Shown here one piece after another: positions 1 to 10,754 of a DNA stretch of 64,000 nt (within the stretch, counting starts at the first letter, position 1; each line of letters starts with the position of its first letter). The position numbers and the translations under genes are program-made. The notes below the pieces were generated by a model. It ran no database searches. It saw only the letters and a program-made list of their open reading frames with translations, and had not been told where the DNA came from. This stretch comes from Megamerina dolium (taxonomy: Eukaryota; Arthropoda; Insecta; Diptera; Megamerinidae), in the NCBI GenBank assembly GCA_963854835.1, contig OY978525.1, positions 6,820,001 through 6,884,000 on the forward strand. Direction: 5' to 3'.

Positions 1-380
1 ATACATACATACATACGATAGTTATATGCATAAGAAAATTTTCATAAGGGTGTGTCGCATAGCACAAGAAGACATGTAACGTATGGAATTGATTTATGAT
101 GTTACGTTACGAGCTAAAGAAATTAGTTTTTTCTTTATTGTTTGTGAAATAGTTTTGTAAAAATAAATTTGCAAAGTATTGTGTAAAGAAAAAAAAATAA
201 AATAAAATAAAAAGAAGAGAAAATGATAAGGATAGCAGTTTAGGCTGAATGGCTGAAAATATTTCAAGCATTTTTGCAATGAAAAATGATCATTTTTATT
301 AAATATATTTTCATTATATGTATGTTATTTCAGATTAAATTCAAATATTGGACTGTTGTAGGATTTGTGTGTGATGGAAA
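1..380. other. AT-rich non-coding DNA with ATAC microsatellite at the left edge
   Basis: The first 16 bases are a short (ATAC)n microsatellite. The rest is AT-rich sequence with an A-rich run near 190-215. I see no exon, RNA gene or transposon signature. Confidence 0.6.
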
Positions 381-384
381 GCGC

Positions 385-1760
385 TGCTTTTATATGAGCT
401 TTAGATCTGTATTGAAAAATATATACATCTTTTATATAAAATCTTAAATAATTCCTTACCTATTTCATCACTATAAATGGATATTGTTTTGAGCTTCTAA
501 GCATTGAGTGATGCATCGGAGTATGGTGTATTAATGCCGAAAAATTGCAATAATTCCGATAATTTTTTTTTTGTAAAAACATTATCGATAAATTTTTTCG
601 ACATTATTTAATCTTTTTTCGACATTAATGCACATAGCGGTTTTCCAATAATTAGGCCTCTCACAGAAGGTTCAGTTCTTACTGCTCCCATCTATTTTTA
701 TATGAGCTTTGGATCTGGATTAAAATATATGTACATCTTTTATATAAATTCTTAAATAATTCCTTATTTCATCACTATAAAAGGATATTATTTTGTGCTC
801 CTAAGCATTGAGGCGTGCACCGGAGTATGGTGTATTAATTCCGAAAAATTGCAATAATTCCGATAATTTTTTTTTTGTAAAAACATTATCGATAAATTTG
901 TTCGACATTATTTAATCTTTTTTCGACATTAATGCACATAGCCGTTTTCCAATAATTAGGCCTCTCACAGAAGGTTCAGTTCTTACTGCTTCCATCTATT
1001 TTTGGATGAGCTTTAGATCTGGTTTAAAATATGTGTATATTTTATATAAATTCTTAAATAATTTCTTATTTCATCACTATAAATGAATATTGTTTTGAGC
1101 TTCTAAGCATTGAGTGATGCATCGGAGTATGGTGTATTAATGCCGAAAAATTGCAATAATGCCGAATTTTTGTTTTTTATTGTGAAAAACTTATATCGAT
1201 ATTATTTATTTTTTCGATATTAATGCACATAGCTGTTTTCCAATAATTAGGTCTTTCACAGAAGGTTCAGTTCTTACTGCTTCCATCTATTTTTATATGA
1301 GTTTTGGATTTGGATTAAAATGTATGTACATCGTTTATATAAATTCTTAAATAATTTATTATTTCCTAAGCTCCTAAGCATTGAGGGGTGAATCGGAGTA
1401 TAGTGCATTAATGCCGAAAAATTGCAATCATTTTTATTTTTATTAAAATAATTTTTTATTTTGAAACACTTATTTTTTCATTCTTCGAAAATTGTGAGAA
1501 TTAATATTTTCGCCATCATTTCACTGACCTATGAAATAATGTCGAAATGAAATATTGCAAAAATTACAATAATCATTATTCCACTTAAAAAAATTGGACA
1601 TTATTGCATTTTGTCTATGAGCATTAATGTCGAAAAAGTACAATAATGTCGATCAAAATTTCGACACCTTACACAATTTAATGGATACATTTTTTCGACA
1701 TTATTTCATCTTTTTTCAACGTTAATGCACATAGGCGTTTCCCAATATTTAGGTCTCTGA
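385..1760. repeat. Tandem repeat, ~300-bp unit, four copies
   Basis: The motif ATGAGCTTTAGATCTG recurs at 394, 702, 1006 and (diverged) 1297, so the spacings are 308, 304 and 291 bp. Each unit also holds an AGCATTGAG...CGGAGTATGGTG block, GCCGAAAAATTGCAATAA, an ATTATCGATAA block (first two units), TTAATGCACATAG and CTCACAGAAGGTTCAG. The first three units are close copies; the fourth is diverged and extends to about 1760. No long ORF is preserved, so this is a satellite-like repeat rather than duplicated exons. Confidence 0.85.
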
Positions 1761-2039
1761 ATAGATTTTTTCCAAAATTTGTAACTAATGATATCGCAAA
1801 AAATATGCCAATAACTAATTTAGGTAGCTTGGGTTCCCACACTCAATGGTCCAAGGCTACATTGAGGTCGTGCTTCCACGTGCAACATGCATAGTAAATT
1901 TGGAAACTTATACCTTAAATTGATTGGAATAATGATCTAAGTCGATTTAGCCATACTTATATGTCTGTACGTGCATATTCATATGATATCTGCAATAGTT
2001 AAAGAGTGATTGAGATGAAAATATGTACATAAAATTATT
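1761..2039. other. Unclassified spacer between two tandem repeats
   Basis: The sequence is slightly less AT-rich than its surroundings. It contains no ORF of note and no recognisable repeat. Confidence 0.4.
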
Positions 2040-3065
2040 TTTACGACTGAATGGAAAAGTTCACAAAAACGCGTAAACGGAGGAAACCCCGCATACCTAC
2101 TATATAAAAGTATGTTTTAGATTTCAAAAATGTTGTTCTACTTAGCGCATATAAAGGTATACGAATAAAACTTAGTATACAAAGTTAGTTTTGGCAAAAA
2201 ATTGGCATAATTAAAAATGGGTGTAATCAGGTGAAAACCACACCTACCTCCAATACAAAAATATGTTTCCGTATGTATTTTATCACATTTTTTGAAATAA
2301 AATATAAAGCGACCGAGCTGAAAATTTATACATCCAATTATATTTACTAAATTATAAAATATAGATTTTAAAATAGACTCAATTGGGTACAAATTACGCC
2401 TACCTTCCATACAAAAGTTTGCTTTTGAAATTATTTTTTCATACTTTTGGGAGCGAAAATATGGAAATATCAAGCTGAAACTTTACACACAAAATTATAT
2501 TTATGAACGAAGTCTTATGTTTAAAAAAAAATATAATCGGATGAAAACCACAGCTACCTCCCATACAAAAATATGCTTTCAGATGTATCTTTTCACAATT
2601 TTCACAAGTAAAAATGAGGCTATGAATGTGAAACTTGGTATAAACCATTATTTTAGCTAAAGTGTATACTGGTGTAAGAAAAGGCGTAATCGGATAAAAA
2701 CTACTCTTACCTCTCATGCAAATATATGCTTCCGTAAGACTATTTTCATAATTTGTGTATGAAAGTATAAAGTTATCAAGTTGAGACTTGATATAAATGA
2801 TAATGTTTACTAGCGAATATACCTGAAGTAAAATAGATGTAATCGAATGAAAACCACGCCTACCTTCCATACAAAAATAGCTTTTCGTAAGTATTTTTTC
2901 ACATTCTCTACACGAAAATATAAGGTTATAAAGCTGAATTTTTCGTACGTCCAATTAAATTGACAAATAAATAGAGATATTCGAGATTGGGCGTAATCGG
3001 ATGAAAACTACGCCTAGCTCCCATAGAAAAGTATATTTTTCGAATGTCTATCTTAACGGTATTAC
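2040..3065. repeat. 154-bp satellite array, seven units (array 1)
   Basis: Each unit carries a GTAATCGGATGAAAACCACG block, CTACCTCCCATACAAAA, a TTTTCACATTTT block and an ATCAAGCTGAAACTT block. The CTACC anchor lies near 2092, 2244, 2400, 2554, 2707, 2860 and 3014, so the period is 152-156 bp. The same unit recurs as an array at 55.6-56.5 kb and as a single unit near 30.8 kb, all in the same orientation. Minus-strand reading frames of 111 and 171 residues run across the array because several units are multiples of 3 and lack stops. I regard them as by-products of the repeat. Confidence 0.9.
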
Positions 3066-4230
3066 CGATGGTGAGCTTCTAAAAAATTTTAAAAATATTA
3101 TTTACAAGATAGACTGTGATTCTGATGCCATTTTCATATTACCAACGTGAAAAGAGTTTTCTTTTTAACATACCTTATGATTTCTTCCTTCTTTGCGCTC
3201 CATTATCTATGTTATGTTAACAAAAGATTTCATTTGGTCTTACTTGTGTGGTTTTGATTACAAAAATATGTGCATTGATATTGAAAAAATAGTAAAATGA
3301 AAAATTATAATAGAGCAAGTGTGTATTTTTTGTATTGAAACTTTTCGATATTTATTCATTATTATTTGTATGCTTTTAGGTTACAACTAACTCTTACTTG
3401 AGTAATATGAAAGTAGGATGAAAGATAAAAATATTAATTTTCTTTTCAATATTGTATACAATATTTATTATGATTTAATATTATGAATTCCTTTTTTCTT
3501 TTCTTTCTATTTACCTGATGTAGTGGATGGCTGAATAAGAAATAACCTATTATTATAGTAACTCATTGTGAAGCCAAAGAAGCACTTACTCATGTTTATG
3601 TAAGTGAAATGATTTCTTTGATCATTTATCTATAAATTTACTATGAAACTTTTAGGTATTAGTTTATTTATTAGCAAATGAATTACTTGAAGCAGAAAGT
3701 AATTTCAGTAAAAATTATATAATCGAATTTTTTAATTATTTCGACTATTTTTTATGGCTAGCCAAACATCATCTGCTCTGTGTCTAAATTTCTAAATTAC
3801 ATATTATTTCTACATTATTAACGAATATGCTAATGCTTATTATTGTTTGCTTATATATGAGAATATTACTGAAATGACTATAAGACGCTGCTAGTGATTG
3901 TTAAAATAAAACAAATGAATTACTTTAGCAAAAACAAAAAAAAAAACAACAAAAACTTAAGTACTTAATCGACTAACGCCTACAAATTTTATCACTATTT
4001 TTTATCTTTTCTTTCTGTAATTTTCTTAATAGTTTCCGATTCGGTTCGGTCTAATCTTAAAATTATCTCACTGCGAAACTTTGAATGGAAATTTAATATT
4101 ATCACTTATTCGATGAGATGAGTAGCAGTAGCTATAGCGTATCTTATATATTTTTTATGGCTATTTTTCGCATTAGCAAAAAAACGCCTACAAAAACATA
4201 AATTTCGCTTTAATTGCTTTGCATAAGCGC
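3066..4230. other. AT-rich intergenic or intronic DNA
   Basis: Very AT-rich, with short homopolymers and no ORF above background. No transposon ends or tandem structure were seen. Confidence 0.5.
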
Positions 4231-4637
4231 CACACTCACACACACACACACTCAAGAAGAGAGAAATAAGTATGATAGATAATAAAGATATGTGAAGAAT
4301 GAATTTTTTTTTTTTTTTTTGTTTTTTTTTTTTTTTGTAGAATAAAATATGTTTGCCAATTTAATAGCTTTGAAATATCATTCAGAAGGCGTGGCATTGT
4401 ATGCCTTTTGCACACTCATACTTATTTGATGTACAATATATGTACGTACGTATGTATATGATGACTATGTAATGTGGCAAACAGATAAGCATTATTTTTC
4501 ATAAAGATTTTTTTTTTTTTAAAGTTGGTACCTCCTACTTACCTTTTTCGTATTTCTTCTCCCATTTCGCTTCTACAATTCTTGATAATGCAGATAATTT
4601 TTACATTTAAACTAGAGAGAGAGAGAGAGAGAGAGAG
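4231..4637. repeat. Microsatellite cluster: CA, poly-T, GA
   Basis: A (CA)n tract lies near 4232-4251, a poly-T tract broken by a single G at about 4304-4336, and a pure (GA)n tract at about 4614-4637. Between them is plain AT-rich sequence. Confidence 0.85.
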
Positions 4638-4704
4638 CGGAATAAATAGCATTTATTAATTATAGTAATTAGCGAAAGGAACCTCTTAAGGAGATGCGTA
4701 GTTA

Positions 4705-5638
4705 TACGAGATCGGTCCCAGAACTACCCGACTTGATATATAGATTTATAGATGTCGGCAGTAGTTTGAAAAAAAAATTACTTTGGTGAAAAGTGGCAAC
4801 CCTATAAAACATAAGTATTAAATTTAAAGGCGCCATGTTGTTGGTATATTGATCGGAAATTTGGAGATGAAAATGCTGTATGAAAGATGGGTGCCGTGCT
4901 TGCTCATAATAGAAGAAGAAGATCTTTCCATAGAATGTTTGGCGATGTTTCACTGTAATAAAGCCGAGTTTTTGCATCGATTCGTAACCATGGATGAGAC
5001 ATGGGTCCACAACTTCACACCTGAGACAAAGGAGCAGTCGAAACAGTGGACTGAATGGGGAGAAACGTGTCCAAAGAAGCCGAAAACAGTTCCATCTGCA
5101 GGCAAGGTTATGGCGTCTGTTTTTTGGGATGCAAGTGGAATAATTTTTATTGATTATCTTTAAAAAGGAAAAACAATCAACAGCGAGAATTATGATAATT
5201 TGTTGCAGCGTTTAAGTGGTGAAATTAAAGAAAAACGGCCGCATTTGGCGAAAAAGAAAGTGTTATTTCATCAAGACAACGCACCAGTTCACACATCCGC
5301 TATTGCAATGCCCAAAATCAATGAGTTCAAGCTAGAATTGCTTCAGAACGCACCTTATTCGCTAGCTTTAGTTCCTTCGGCTTATTTTCTATTTGCAAAT
5401 TTGAAAAAATGGCTTGGTGGTAGAAGATTTGCAAACAATGAAGTGGTGGAGTCTGCGATAGATGGCTATTTTAATGAGCTAGACAGTTCATACTATAAAC
5501 AGGGTATCAAAACTATAGAATATCGCTGAAAAAAGTGTATAGAGCTAAAAGGTGATTATGTTGAGAAATAAAGAAAAATTTTCCCAAATTTGTTGTGTTT
5601 TCTTTGTTAGGTCAGGTAATTCTGGGACCGCGCTCGTA
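4705..5638 (+). mobile_element. Irritans-like mariner, internally deleted, with TIRs and TA target duplication
   Basis: The left end reads CGAGATCGGTCCCAGAACTA from 4707 and the right end, reversed, CGAGCGCGGTCCCAGAATTA ending at 5636. The ~28-bp TIRs differ at only a few sites. TA dinucleotides at 4705-4706 and 5637-5638 are the expected mariner target duplication. The element is 930 bp, against 1,230 bp for the relative at 42.6 kb. The missing stretch is the N-terminal, DNA-binding part of the transposase gene. It may still have been mobilised in trans, since both TIRs survive. Confidence 0.92.
4846..5529 (+). pseudogene. Mariner transposase, C-terminal catalytic part, broken
   Basis: Mariner transposases cut and join element ends through a D,D34D triad. 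Here the reading frame opens at the segment that follows the helix-turn-helix region (NLEMKMLYERWVP) and includes the first aspartate in VTMDETW, the second in HQDNAPVHTS and, 34 residues on, SAYFLF where SDYFLF is expected, so the third aspartate has become alanine. One in-frame TAA at 5161-5163 splits the frame. With the N-terminal half deleted, a stop and a lost catalytic residue, it cannot encode an active enzyme. The motifs VMASVFWDASGIIFIDYL and KGKTINS place it near the irritans (Himar-like) subfamily. Confidence 0.9.
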
Positions 5639-6335
5639 TCTATTGATAAAGCAATGAGCTTCTATATTACTTAATACTATTTTGTTATGCAAAGTACTTT
5701 TTAAATTCCTCTCATAAATAACACTTGATTAAAATCAAATTTGCAAACTTTGCTCCAATATATTTTCTCATACGTAATGCTTAATTTAAATTGATATTAA
5801 ATTTGTTTTTTCATAAATTTATATTTTTTTCTAAACTTATTTACAAGTTTCATTCCAACATAAAGAGAAATTAAAAAAAAAAAAATGTACAGCAATTAGT
5901 TTTGTTTTTAACAACGCCAATTTATTTTCTTCAAAATAGTTCGCTTCCGACATAATACAGCGATTTGTGAGGTCTAACAGATTGGGGAATGAATGTTTTA
6001 GATCGTTGCTGTCTGAGTAAATTCTTTATGGACAATATCCTTGAAATCATAACCGCAAACCAACATTGTAATCACTTTTGAATTCCAAAAACAAACTTCT
6101 TCTGAGTTCTGGCACATCTGGGGCCTACCACGCTGCACCTTATATTACTCGCTAGCTAGGAATTCTAGTCCCTGGTTGTTAGTTTGTTTAATACTTAAAC
6201 CTTCCACCAGAGTTTTTGACTTGCTTTTTGTTGTTGGCACTTTGCATTCAGGTAACTTATCAGTAATGTTTTTCTTTTCTGAATATGATTCCCTTAGACG
6301 ATTTACCTACAAAATTGATGTTCATTCAATGTTAT
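5639..6335. other. Unclassified DNA, partly less AT-rich (5900-6250)
   Basis: Ordinary AT-rich sequence up to ~5900. From 5915 to 6190 the base composition is more balanced and antisense decay of an old transposon is possible, but I found no domain or terminal repeat that proves it. Confidence 0.3.
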
Positions 6336-6640
6336 AAGAACATTAATTTTTTAAGGGACCCCCTTTATGGAGAGGTCAAGGGGCTAGTATATTTGATAAA
6401 GTTGTTAGGAATGACGAATTATTATAGTAAAACGACTAATACCTATATCACTCTAAAGTACAGCTATGGGCAGTTATGATCATATTTGGAAATTTGCAGG
6501 TGTTTTTAAGTTAATTTTGTAGGGAATCCTCTTTAAGGAGTAAAGTTTGAAAGTATATGTGTTCAGAAAAACTATATAGTGGTGAAAATTAAAGAGAGTC
6601 CATGATATATTTTACCTAGAGATGTCACTTTCCACGATTT
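6336..6640 (+). repeat. Dispersed repeat family (GGGGAGTCCC family), two diverged units
   Basis: It contains the phrases AAGGGACCCCCTTTATGGAG and TTTTGTAGGGAATCCTCTTT followed by GTGTTCAGAAAAACTATATA. These recur in diverged form at 7.6, 28, 45.7, 51.5 and 52.5 kb, and reversed at 28.4, 30.9, 32.2 and 53.5 kb. The family is non-coding and its type is unknown. Confidence 0.5.
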
Positions 6641-6844
6641 TGTCGAGCTCGGTATTTTTGGGATCACTGAAAATACATTCCCGGACTTCCGGGATCGACA
6701 AAATTCCGAAATTCAGGCAGCTTTGATTTCATAATTTTTTTCGATGTTATCAGTTCCATTTTATATAAAATATTAACATCAACTAGATGCCATGTGCAAA
6801 GCATAGTTGCTGATATTGCTCGTACCATCGGTTGTGATGACGAC

Positions 6845-7215
6845 GACATCCTTTGATAAATTCAGATTTACTTCCTTTAAATATTATGGAAAATCGTAGA
6901 ACCATTTGTGAAACACTTCTTCAAAGACAAAAAAGAAAAGTATTTTTACATCGAATTGTCACTGGAGATGCCAAATGGATCTATTACGAGAATCCTAAAA
7001 ATAAAAAGCTTAGGAAAAGGCCTGGTGAACCAGGTTCATTACAGCCAAAATGATGAGTTGCTGCGACCGTCTAAAACTCCAGATATTGCTCCAGCATATT
7101 ACTATTTGTTCCGGTCGAAGCAGTTGATTTTTTCTGGAGAATGCTATGATTCTCATGGAAGTATGAAAATTTAGCCTGAAAGATGGGTCATAGCTTCTGT
7201 AGAGCATAATTTCAA
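6845..7215 (+). pseudogene. Decayed mauritiana-like mariner transposase
   Basis: Fragments in two overlapping frames resemble a mariner transposase: NRRTICETLLQRQKRK, FLHRIVTGDAKWIYYENPK (around the first catalytic aspartate), then after a large internal loss TPDIAPAYYYLFRS, where the third aspartate (SDY/ADY in the family) is replaced, and a short PERW block. The middle third with the second aspartate is missing. The motif style (HRIVTGDEKWI, CETLLQRYKRK) is that of the mauritiana (Mos1-like) subfamily. I could not identify terminal inverted repeats, so the element boundaries are unknown. Clearly inactive. Confidence 0.75.
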
Positions 7216-7600
7216 TTATATTTCTATGTAAAATGTGTTTGTTAAAATGCCTAGATTTTAAGGTTATACACTTAATAAATATTTTACCAAAACTGCTGTG
7301 TGTGTGACAGTTATTTTGATTATAATTTTTCGTTGCACTCTAAAAATTTGGTTGCATGCTGTGTTATCAAAAAAGTGTCCTAAATGCCTAAAGCGCAACC
7401 AATGTTACAAATAATTCTTGTTTTGCCCTTTTAGGTGTGGATATTTGTGATTAAAGTTTGAAAAATTTAATTGGCTATTAAATAATTATCTTCATCAATG
7501 CAGGGGTTTGAATCGACTTATTCTGGGATTTTCGGGTCTTAAACAATACCGGGATATACCGTTATTCTAAGATTAAAATAACCAATTTTACCCCATCTAT
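7216..7600. other. AT-rich non-coding DNA
   Basis: No gene is visible. A CCGGGATATACCGTTATTC phrase near 7551 loosely resembles the CCGGGATCGAC phrase near 6690, but I could not make a repeat of it. Confidence 0.3.
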
Positions 7601-7604
7601 GGAC

Positions 7605-7750
7605 ACATTAGAAGCGATGGCAATGAGGAAATGTAGAAAAACGTCAATTTTGTAGGGGAGTCTCCGTAAATGGTAGAGCTAGGGTGTAAGTATGTTCAGA
7701 AGTAATTTTAAGTTGTAAAAATAAATAAGAGTTGTTCATACATTTTATCT
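7605..7750 (+). repeat. Dispersed repeat family (GGGGAGTCCC family), one unit
   Basis: It carries TTTTGTAGGGGAGTCTCCGT, then AGAGCTAGGGTGTAAGTATG and TTCAGAAGTAATTTTAAGTTG-like sequence. The same succession is seen at 51.5, 52.5 and 45.7 kb. Confidence 0.55.
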
Positions 7751-8290
7751 TCATAAGCGCCATTCTTCTATTTCATGGTGTAATTTTCATAATTTATTGA
7801 GTTTGAAGACGAAATATGAACTGACTGAATCAAACGGACCCCGTATTATATTTCTATAATGTGGCAGTGCATTTATTTCATCAGTCATTCATATTTCTCA
7901 TAGCAGGCAAGTGGTATTAAAGGCATTAATGTGTATTACTTGTGATCTCACAAATATTCATATCATATTTTTAATAGAATTTCATTAATATCTAAGTAAA
8001 TAATATAGCTCAAAGTCTAAATATCAATATACAAGTAAGTAACCCTACGAATGGATAAATTACTAATTATTTCAGTTTCAATAGCTTTGCAAACTAAAAT
8101 AAAGGCAATAATAAAATGTAATGAACCACAAGAATGTATTCAATGTAAATATTTAAATGGATACCTGTTACTAAGTATCACAAGCAACCACAACAAAGCA
8201 AAACAAATAAATATATATTGGCGGTAAGTGAAGAAAATAATAATAAATTTACTCAATCATATGGAATTTAGAGTGTCCGATATGTAAGCA
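7751..8290. other. AT-rich non-coding DNA
   Basis: No ORF, RNA or repeat signature stands out. Confidence 0.4.
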
Positions 8291-8308
8291 TATTTATTGT
8301 CATAAATA

Positions 8309-8367
8309 ATATTGTCGTCATCACCATCATCAACATCATCGTTATTACTATTATTATTATTATTACC

Positions 8368-8404
<37 letters not shown>

Positions 8405-8412
8405 TATTATTA
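8309..8412. repeat. Trinucleotide tract (ATC)n then (ATT)n
   Basis: A TCATCACCATCATC-type segment passes into about 70 bp of (ATT)n. An ORF with a poly-leucine run crosses it, but this is a translation of the microsatellite. Confidence 0.9.
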
Positions 8413-8607
8413 CTATATTAGTTATGATTACAAAATTGATGGTAATTTATCATCTAGCATCGTATACTTCTGTTTAAGTGATGCTCTCTTATTTGAACGA
8501 CATATAACAAATTTTATAAGTATGTCAGACATTAGCGAGAGAAGCTAATTTTTATGTTTCAATTTTAATGAGAATGTCGTGAGATTAATATATAATTTTG
8601 ATTATTT

Positions 8608-9216
8608 AAAGTAACTACAATGTACCCATTGTATGGGTTCCGGGGCATAGGAATATTCCAGGGAACTGTGTGAAGGGCAGATGAATTGACGAGATCGGGC
8701 GCTAGGTTGCCAGAGATCTATCCATCTCATCAAGCAGGAATTCCGCTTGCAACATGCAAGCTTCTTGTCACACAACATTACCTCACCATAGCCAACAGAA
8801 GCTAATGGAAAATCTGGTCAACCCTTGACCATAGAAGAACTCGTTCGCTGTTGTCAATGAGTGGGAAAACTATCAGTAATGTAGTTGCCATACTCACGGG
8901 CAACTGCCTTGTGGGTAGGCATGCCACAAGTCTTGGTTTACCGGCCAACGATTTTTGTCGCAGTTCCTTCGTAGATGCTCCGTCTTGGCACGCAGAAGGC
9001 ACACCCTACTGGGGAGTGCCTTTTGTACAGATACCACTGAGCTGGCACCTATGGATGTCAGGGACATTGCTCTATTCATTAGAAAATCCCAATTGGTTCC
9101 GCTTAACACAGGGAACAGGATAGAAAGCATAAGTGATGCATGGTGACACAATGGGCAAATTTTTGGCCTAAGTGCGGGGCGGCTGCATAACCTAACCTAA
9201 CCTAAAGTAATCACAA
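8608..9216 (+). mobile_element. 5'-truncated RNase H-type LINE 3' end with target-site duplication and CCTAA tail
   Basis: The inserted segment is 8621-9203. It is flanked by AAAGTAACTACAA (8608-8620) and AAAGTAATCACAA (9204-9216), a 13-bp duplication with two differences, as expected for target-primed reverse transcription. It begins inside the RNase H domain and ends in CATAACCTAACCTAACCT. The 3' non-coding part, from ~9130, has GGTGACACAATGGGC, then GGCCTAAGTG, then the CCTAA repeats. These are the same blocks in the same order as the 3' end of the SINEs at 19.4, 24.2, 44.9 and 53.4 kb. Confidence 0.88.
8635..9145 (+). pseudogene. LINE ORF2 C-terminal remnant: RNase H end and CRSC-type zinc-knuckle region
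   Basis: Reading across frameshifts, the DNA gives WVPGHRNIPGN, the typical RNase H segment, then ADELTRSGARLPEIYPS after a frameshift near 8680. Further on it gives ILTGNCLVGRHATSLGLP and NDFCRSS, the usual LTGHCLLGRHA...CRSC block of dipteran RNase H-bearing LINEs. After a second frameshift come VLARRRHTLLGSAF and MDVRDIALFIRKSQLV, the usual C-terminus. At least two frameshifts and one stop (codon after TIANRS) break it. The exact clade (I or LOA-like) is a guess; R1 elements usually lack RNase H. Confidence 0.85.
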
Positions 9217-9540
9217 AATGGGTATTAATAGATAATCTAATATCTAATATCTAGGTAACACTAGTTACGAATAGTGCACGAATATTCGATTTTGATATAA
9301 TGATCACCTCTAATTTATGAGGTTCCTTAAAAATGAGCTTGAGTTAAGAAATAATTGCAGAGAGGTCAATATTAACAAAATACAGTTAAGCGCAGGACAG
9401 AAAAGTGAAAATCACACTTTACAAATTGCATGTAATGCAAGAGCTTGAATAGTTCCTAATCTTCTCGGAGGACCATAGACTGGAGGGCATGAGCATGATT
9501 GAAATTTGAGATTGGCGCCTTTTTAAAACCAACAGATCAA
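9217..9540. other. AT-rich non-coding DNA between two LINEs
   Basis: No feature recognised. Confidence 0.4.
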
Positions 9541-9544
9541 TTAC

Positions 9545-10745
9545 ACTACTTTAGAGCCACTTACACAGAATAGACTCCAGTGTGTTGAGACCGCTTTAAG
9601 GGACAAACAGGCTGGATTACGCCCGAAACGTAGCTGTGTTGATCAAGCAAACACTCTTCGTATAATCGTCGAGCAATCGATTGAATGGCGCTCCCCATTA
9701 TACATGCTGTTCGTGGACTTCAAGAAGGCGTTCGACACACTTAAGCGAAACTCCTTCTGGCTGGGTTTGAGTAGAAAAGGGGTCCCCCTGAAGTTTATCC
9801 GCCTCATAGTAGCACTGTACTGGCGGTTTTTCACAACGGCAGCATCAGTAATTCGTTCACCACCAACGCTGGAGTACGGCAGGGCTGCCCTCTCTCCCTG
9901 CTCCTCTTCGCCAATGTGCTGGATGACGTCAGAACTGGCATTACGTGGAATCTCACACGGCATCTTGAGGATTTGGACTTTGCCGATGACATTTTTCACC
10001 TCTCGCACAAGTTTTCCGATATGCAAGCGAAGGCAAACAACTTATACGCGCTAGCACGCACCGTCGCCCTAGAGATAAATATTGCAAATACCCAAATAGG
10101 AATCAATCACTCTAATACAAGCCATATAATGATTGACAGTTGTGCGATTGATTTCGTCGAAAGCTTCTGCTACCTCGGTTGCACAATATCAACAGACGGA
10201 GGAGCTAAAGCGGATGCTAACTGCAGGTTGAGCGAAGCAGGAGCAGCATTTGGCCGGATAAAATAAGTATGGGCAAATTCCCAAATCTCCAGATGCACGA
10301 AAATGCGAATATTCTCCGCATGCGTGAAATCGACGCTACTGTACGGAAGCGAAACATGGCTAATCTCGAACTGCATCACGCAGAGACTTCAAGTCAACAA
10401 GTGCTTGAGAATCATATGTAGAATATTCTGGCCTAAAACTATTTCCAACGAGGCACTATGGCGCCTAACGAACGAGGACCTTATACTGAACCAGATTAAG
10501 CATAGGAAGTGGCGCTGGATTGGCCAAACGCTAAGAAAGCATCACGAGAATGTCGCTTTAATGGAACCCGCAAGGGAGCAGAAGCCACAGACGGCCAAAA
10601 ACACTTGGAGAAGGCCAACCTTGCGGGAACTGGCTGATGTCAACATCACATGGGATGGCGCTAGAACAACAGCCCATAATCGTGTGCGATGGAGAAGCCC
10701 TGTGGAGGCCTATGCTCCAATTAAGAGTAATAAAGGAGAAAAAAA
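9545..10745 (+). pseudogene. Endonuclease-reverse-transcriptase LINE remnant (RTE-like style)
   Basis: The frame opens with QAGLRPKRSCVDQANTLR (from 9608) and LYMLFVDFKKAFDTLKR, the finger and first catalytic blocks of a non-LTR reverse transcriptase. After a frameshift near 9830-9900 comes LDFADDIFHLSHKF, the YxDD-box equivalent with both aspartates kept. Then FCYLGCTISTDGGAKADANC, an in-frame TAA at 10264-10266, VKSTLLYGSETW, WRWIGQTLRK and NTWRRPTLREL. This order is that of the endonuclease-RT proteins common in insects. The DNA is GC-richer than its surroundings, as expected of a fairly young insert. The 5' half, including the endonuclease, is missing, and the coding match ends where a foldback element starts. 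Confidence 0.88.
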
Positions 10746-10754
10746 ACAAAAGAG

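Noticed and set aside
8312..8548. 78-residue frame with poly-Leu
   Set aside because: It is a translation of the ATT microsatellite.
9188..9204. CCTAACCTAACC as insect telomere (TTAGG)n repeat
   Set aside because: The unit is only a few repeats long, always sits at the 3' end of a LINE or SINE and is flanked by target duplications. It is an element tail.
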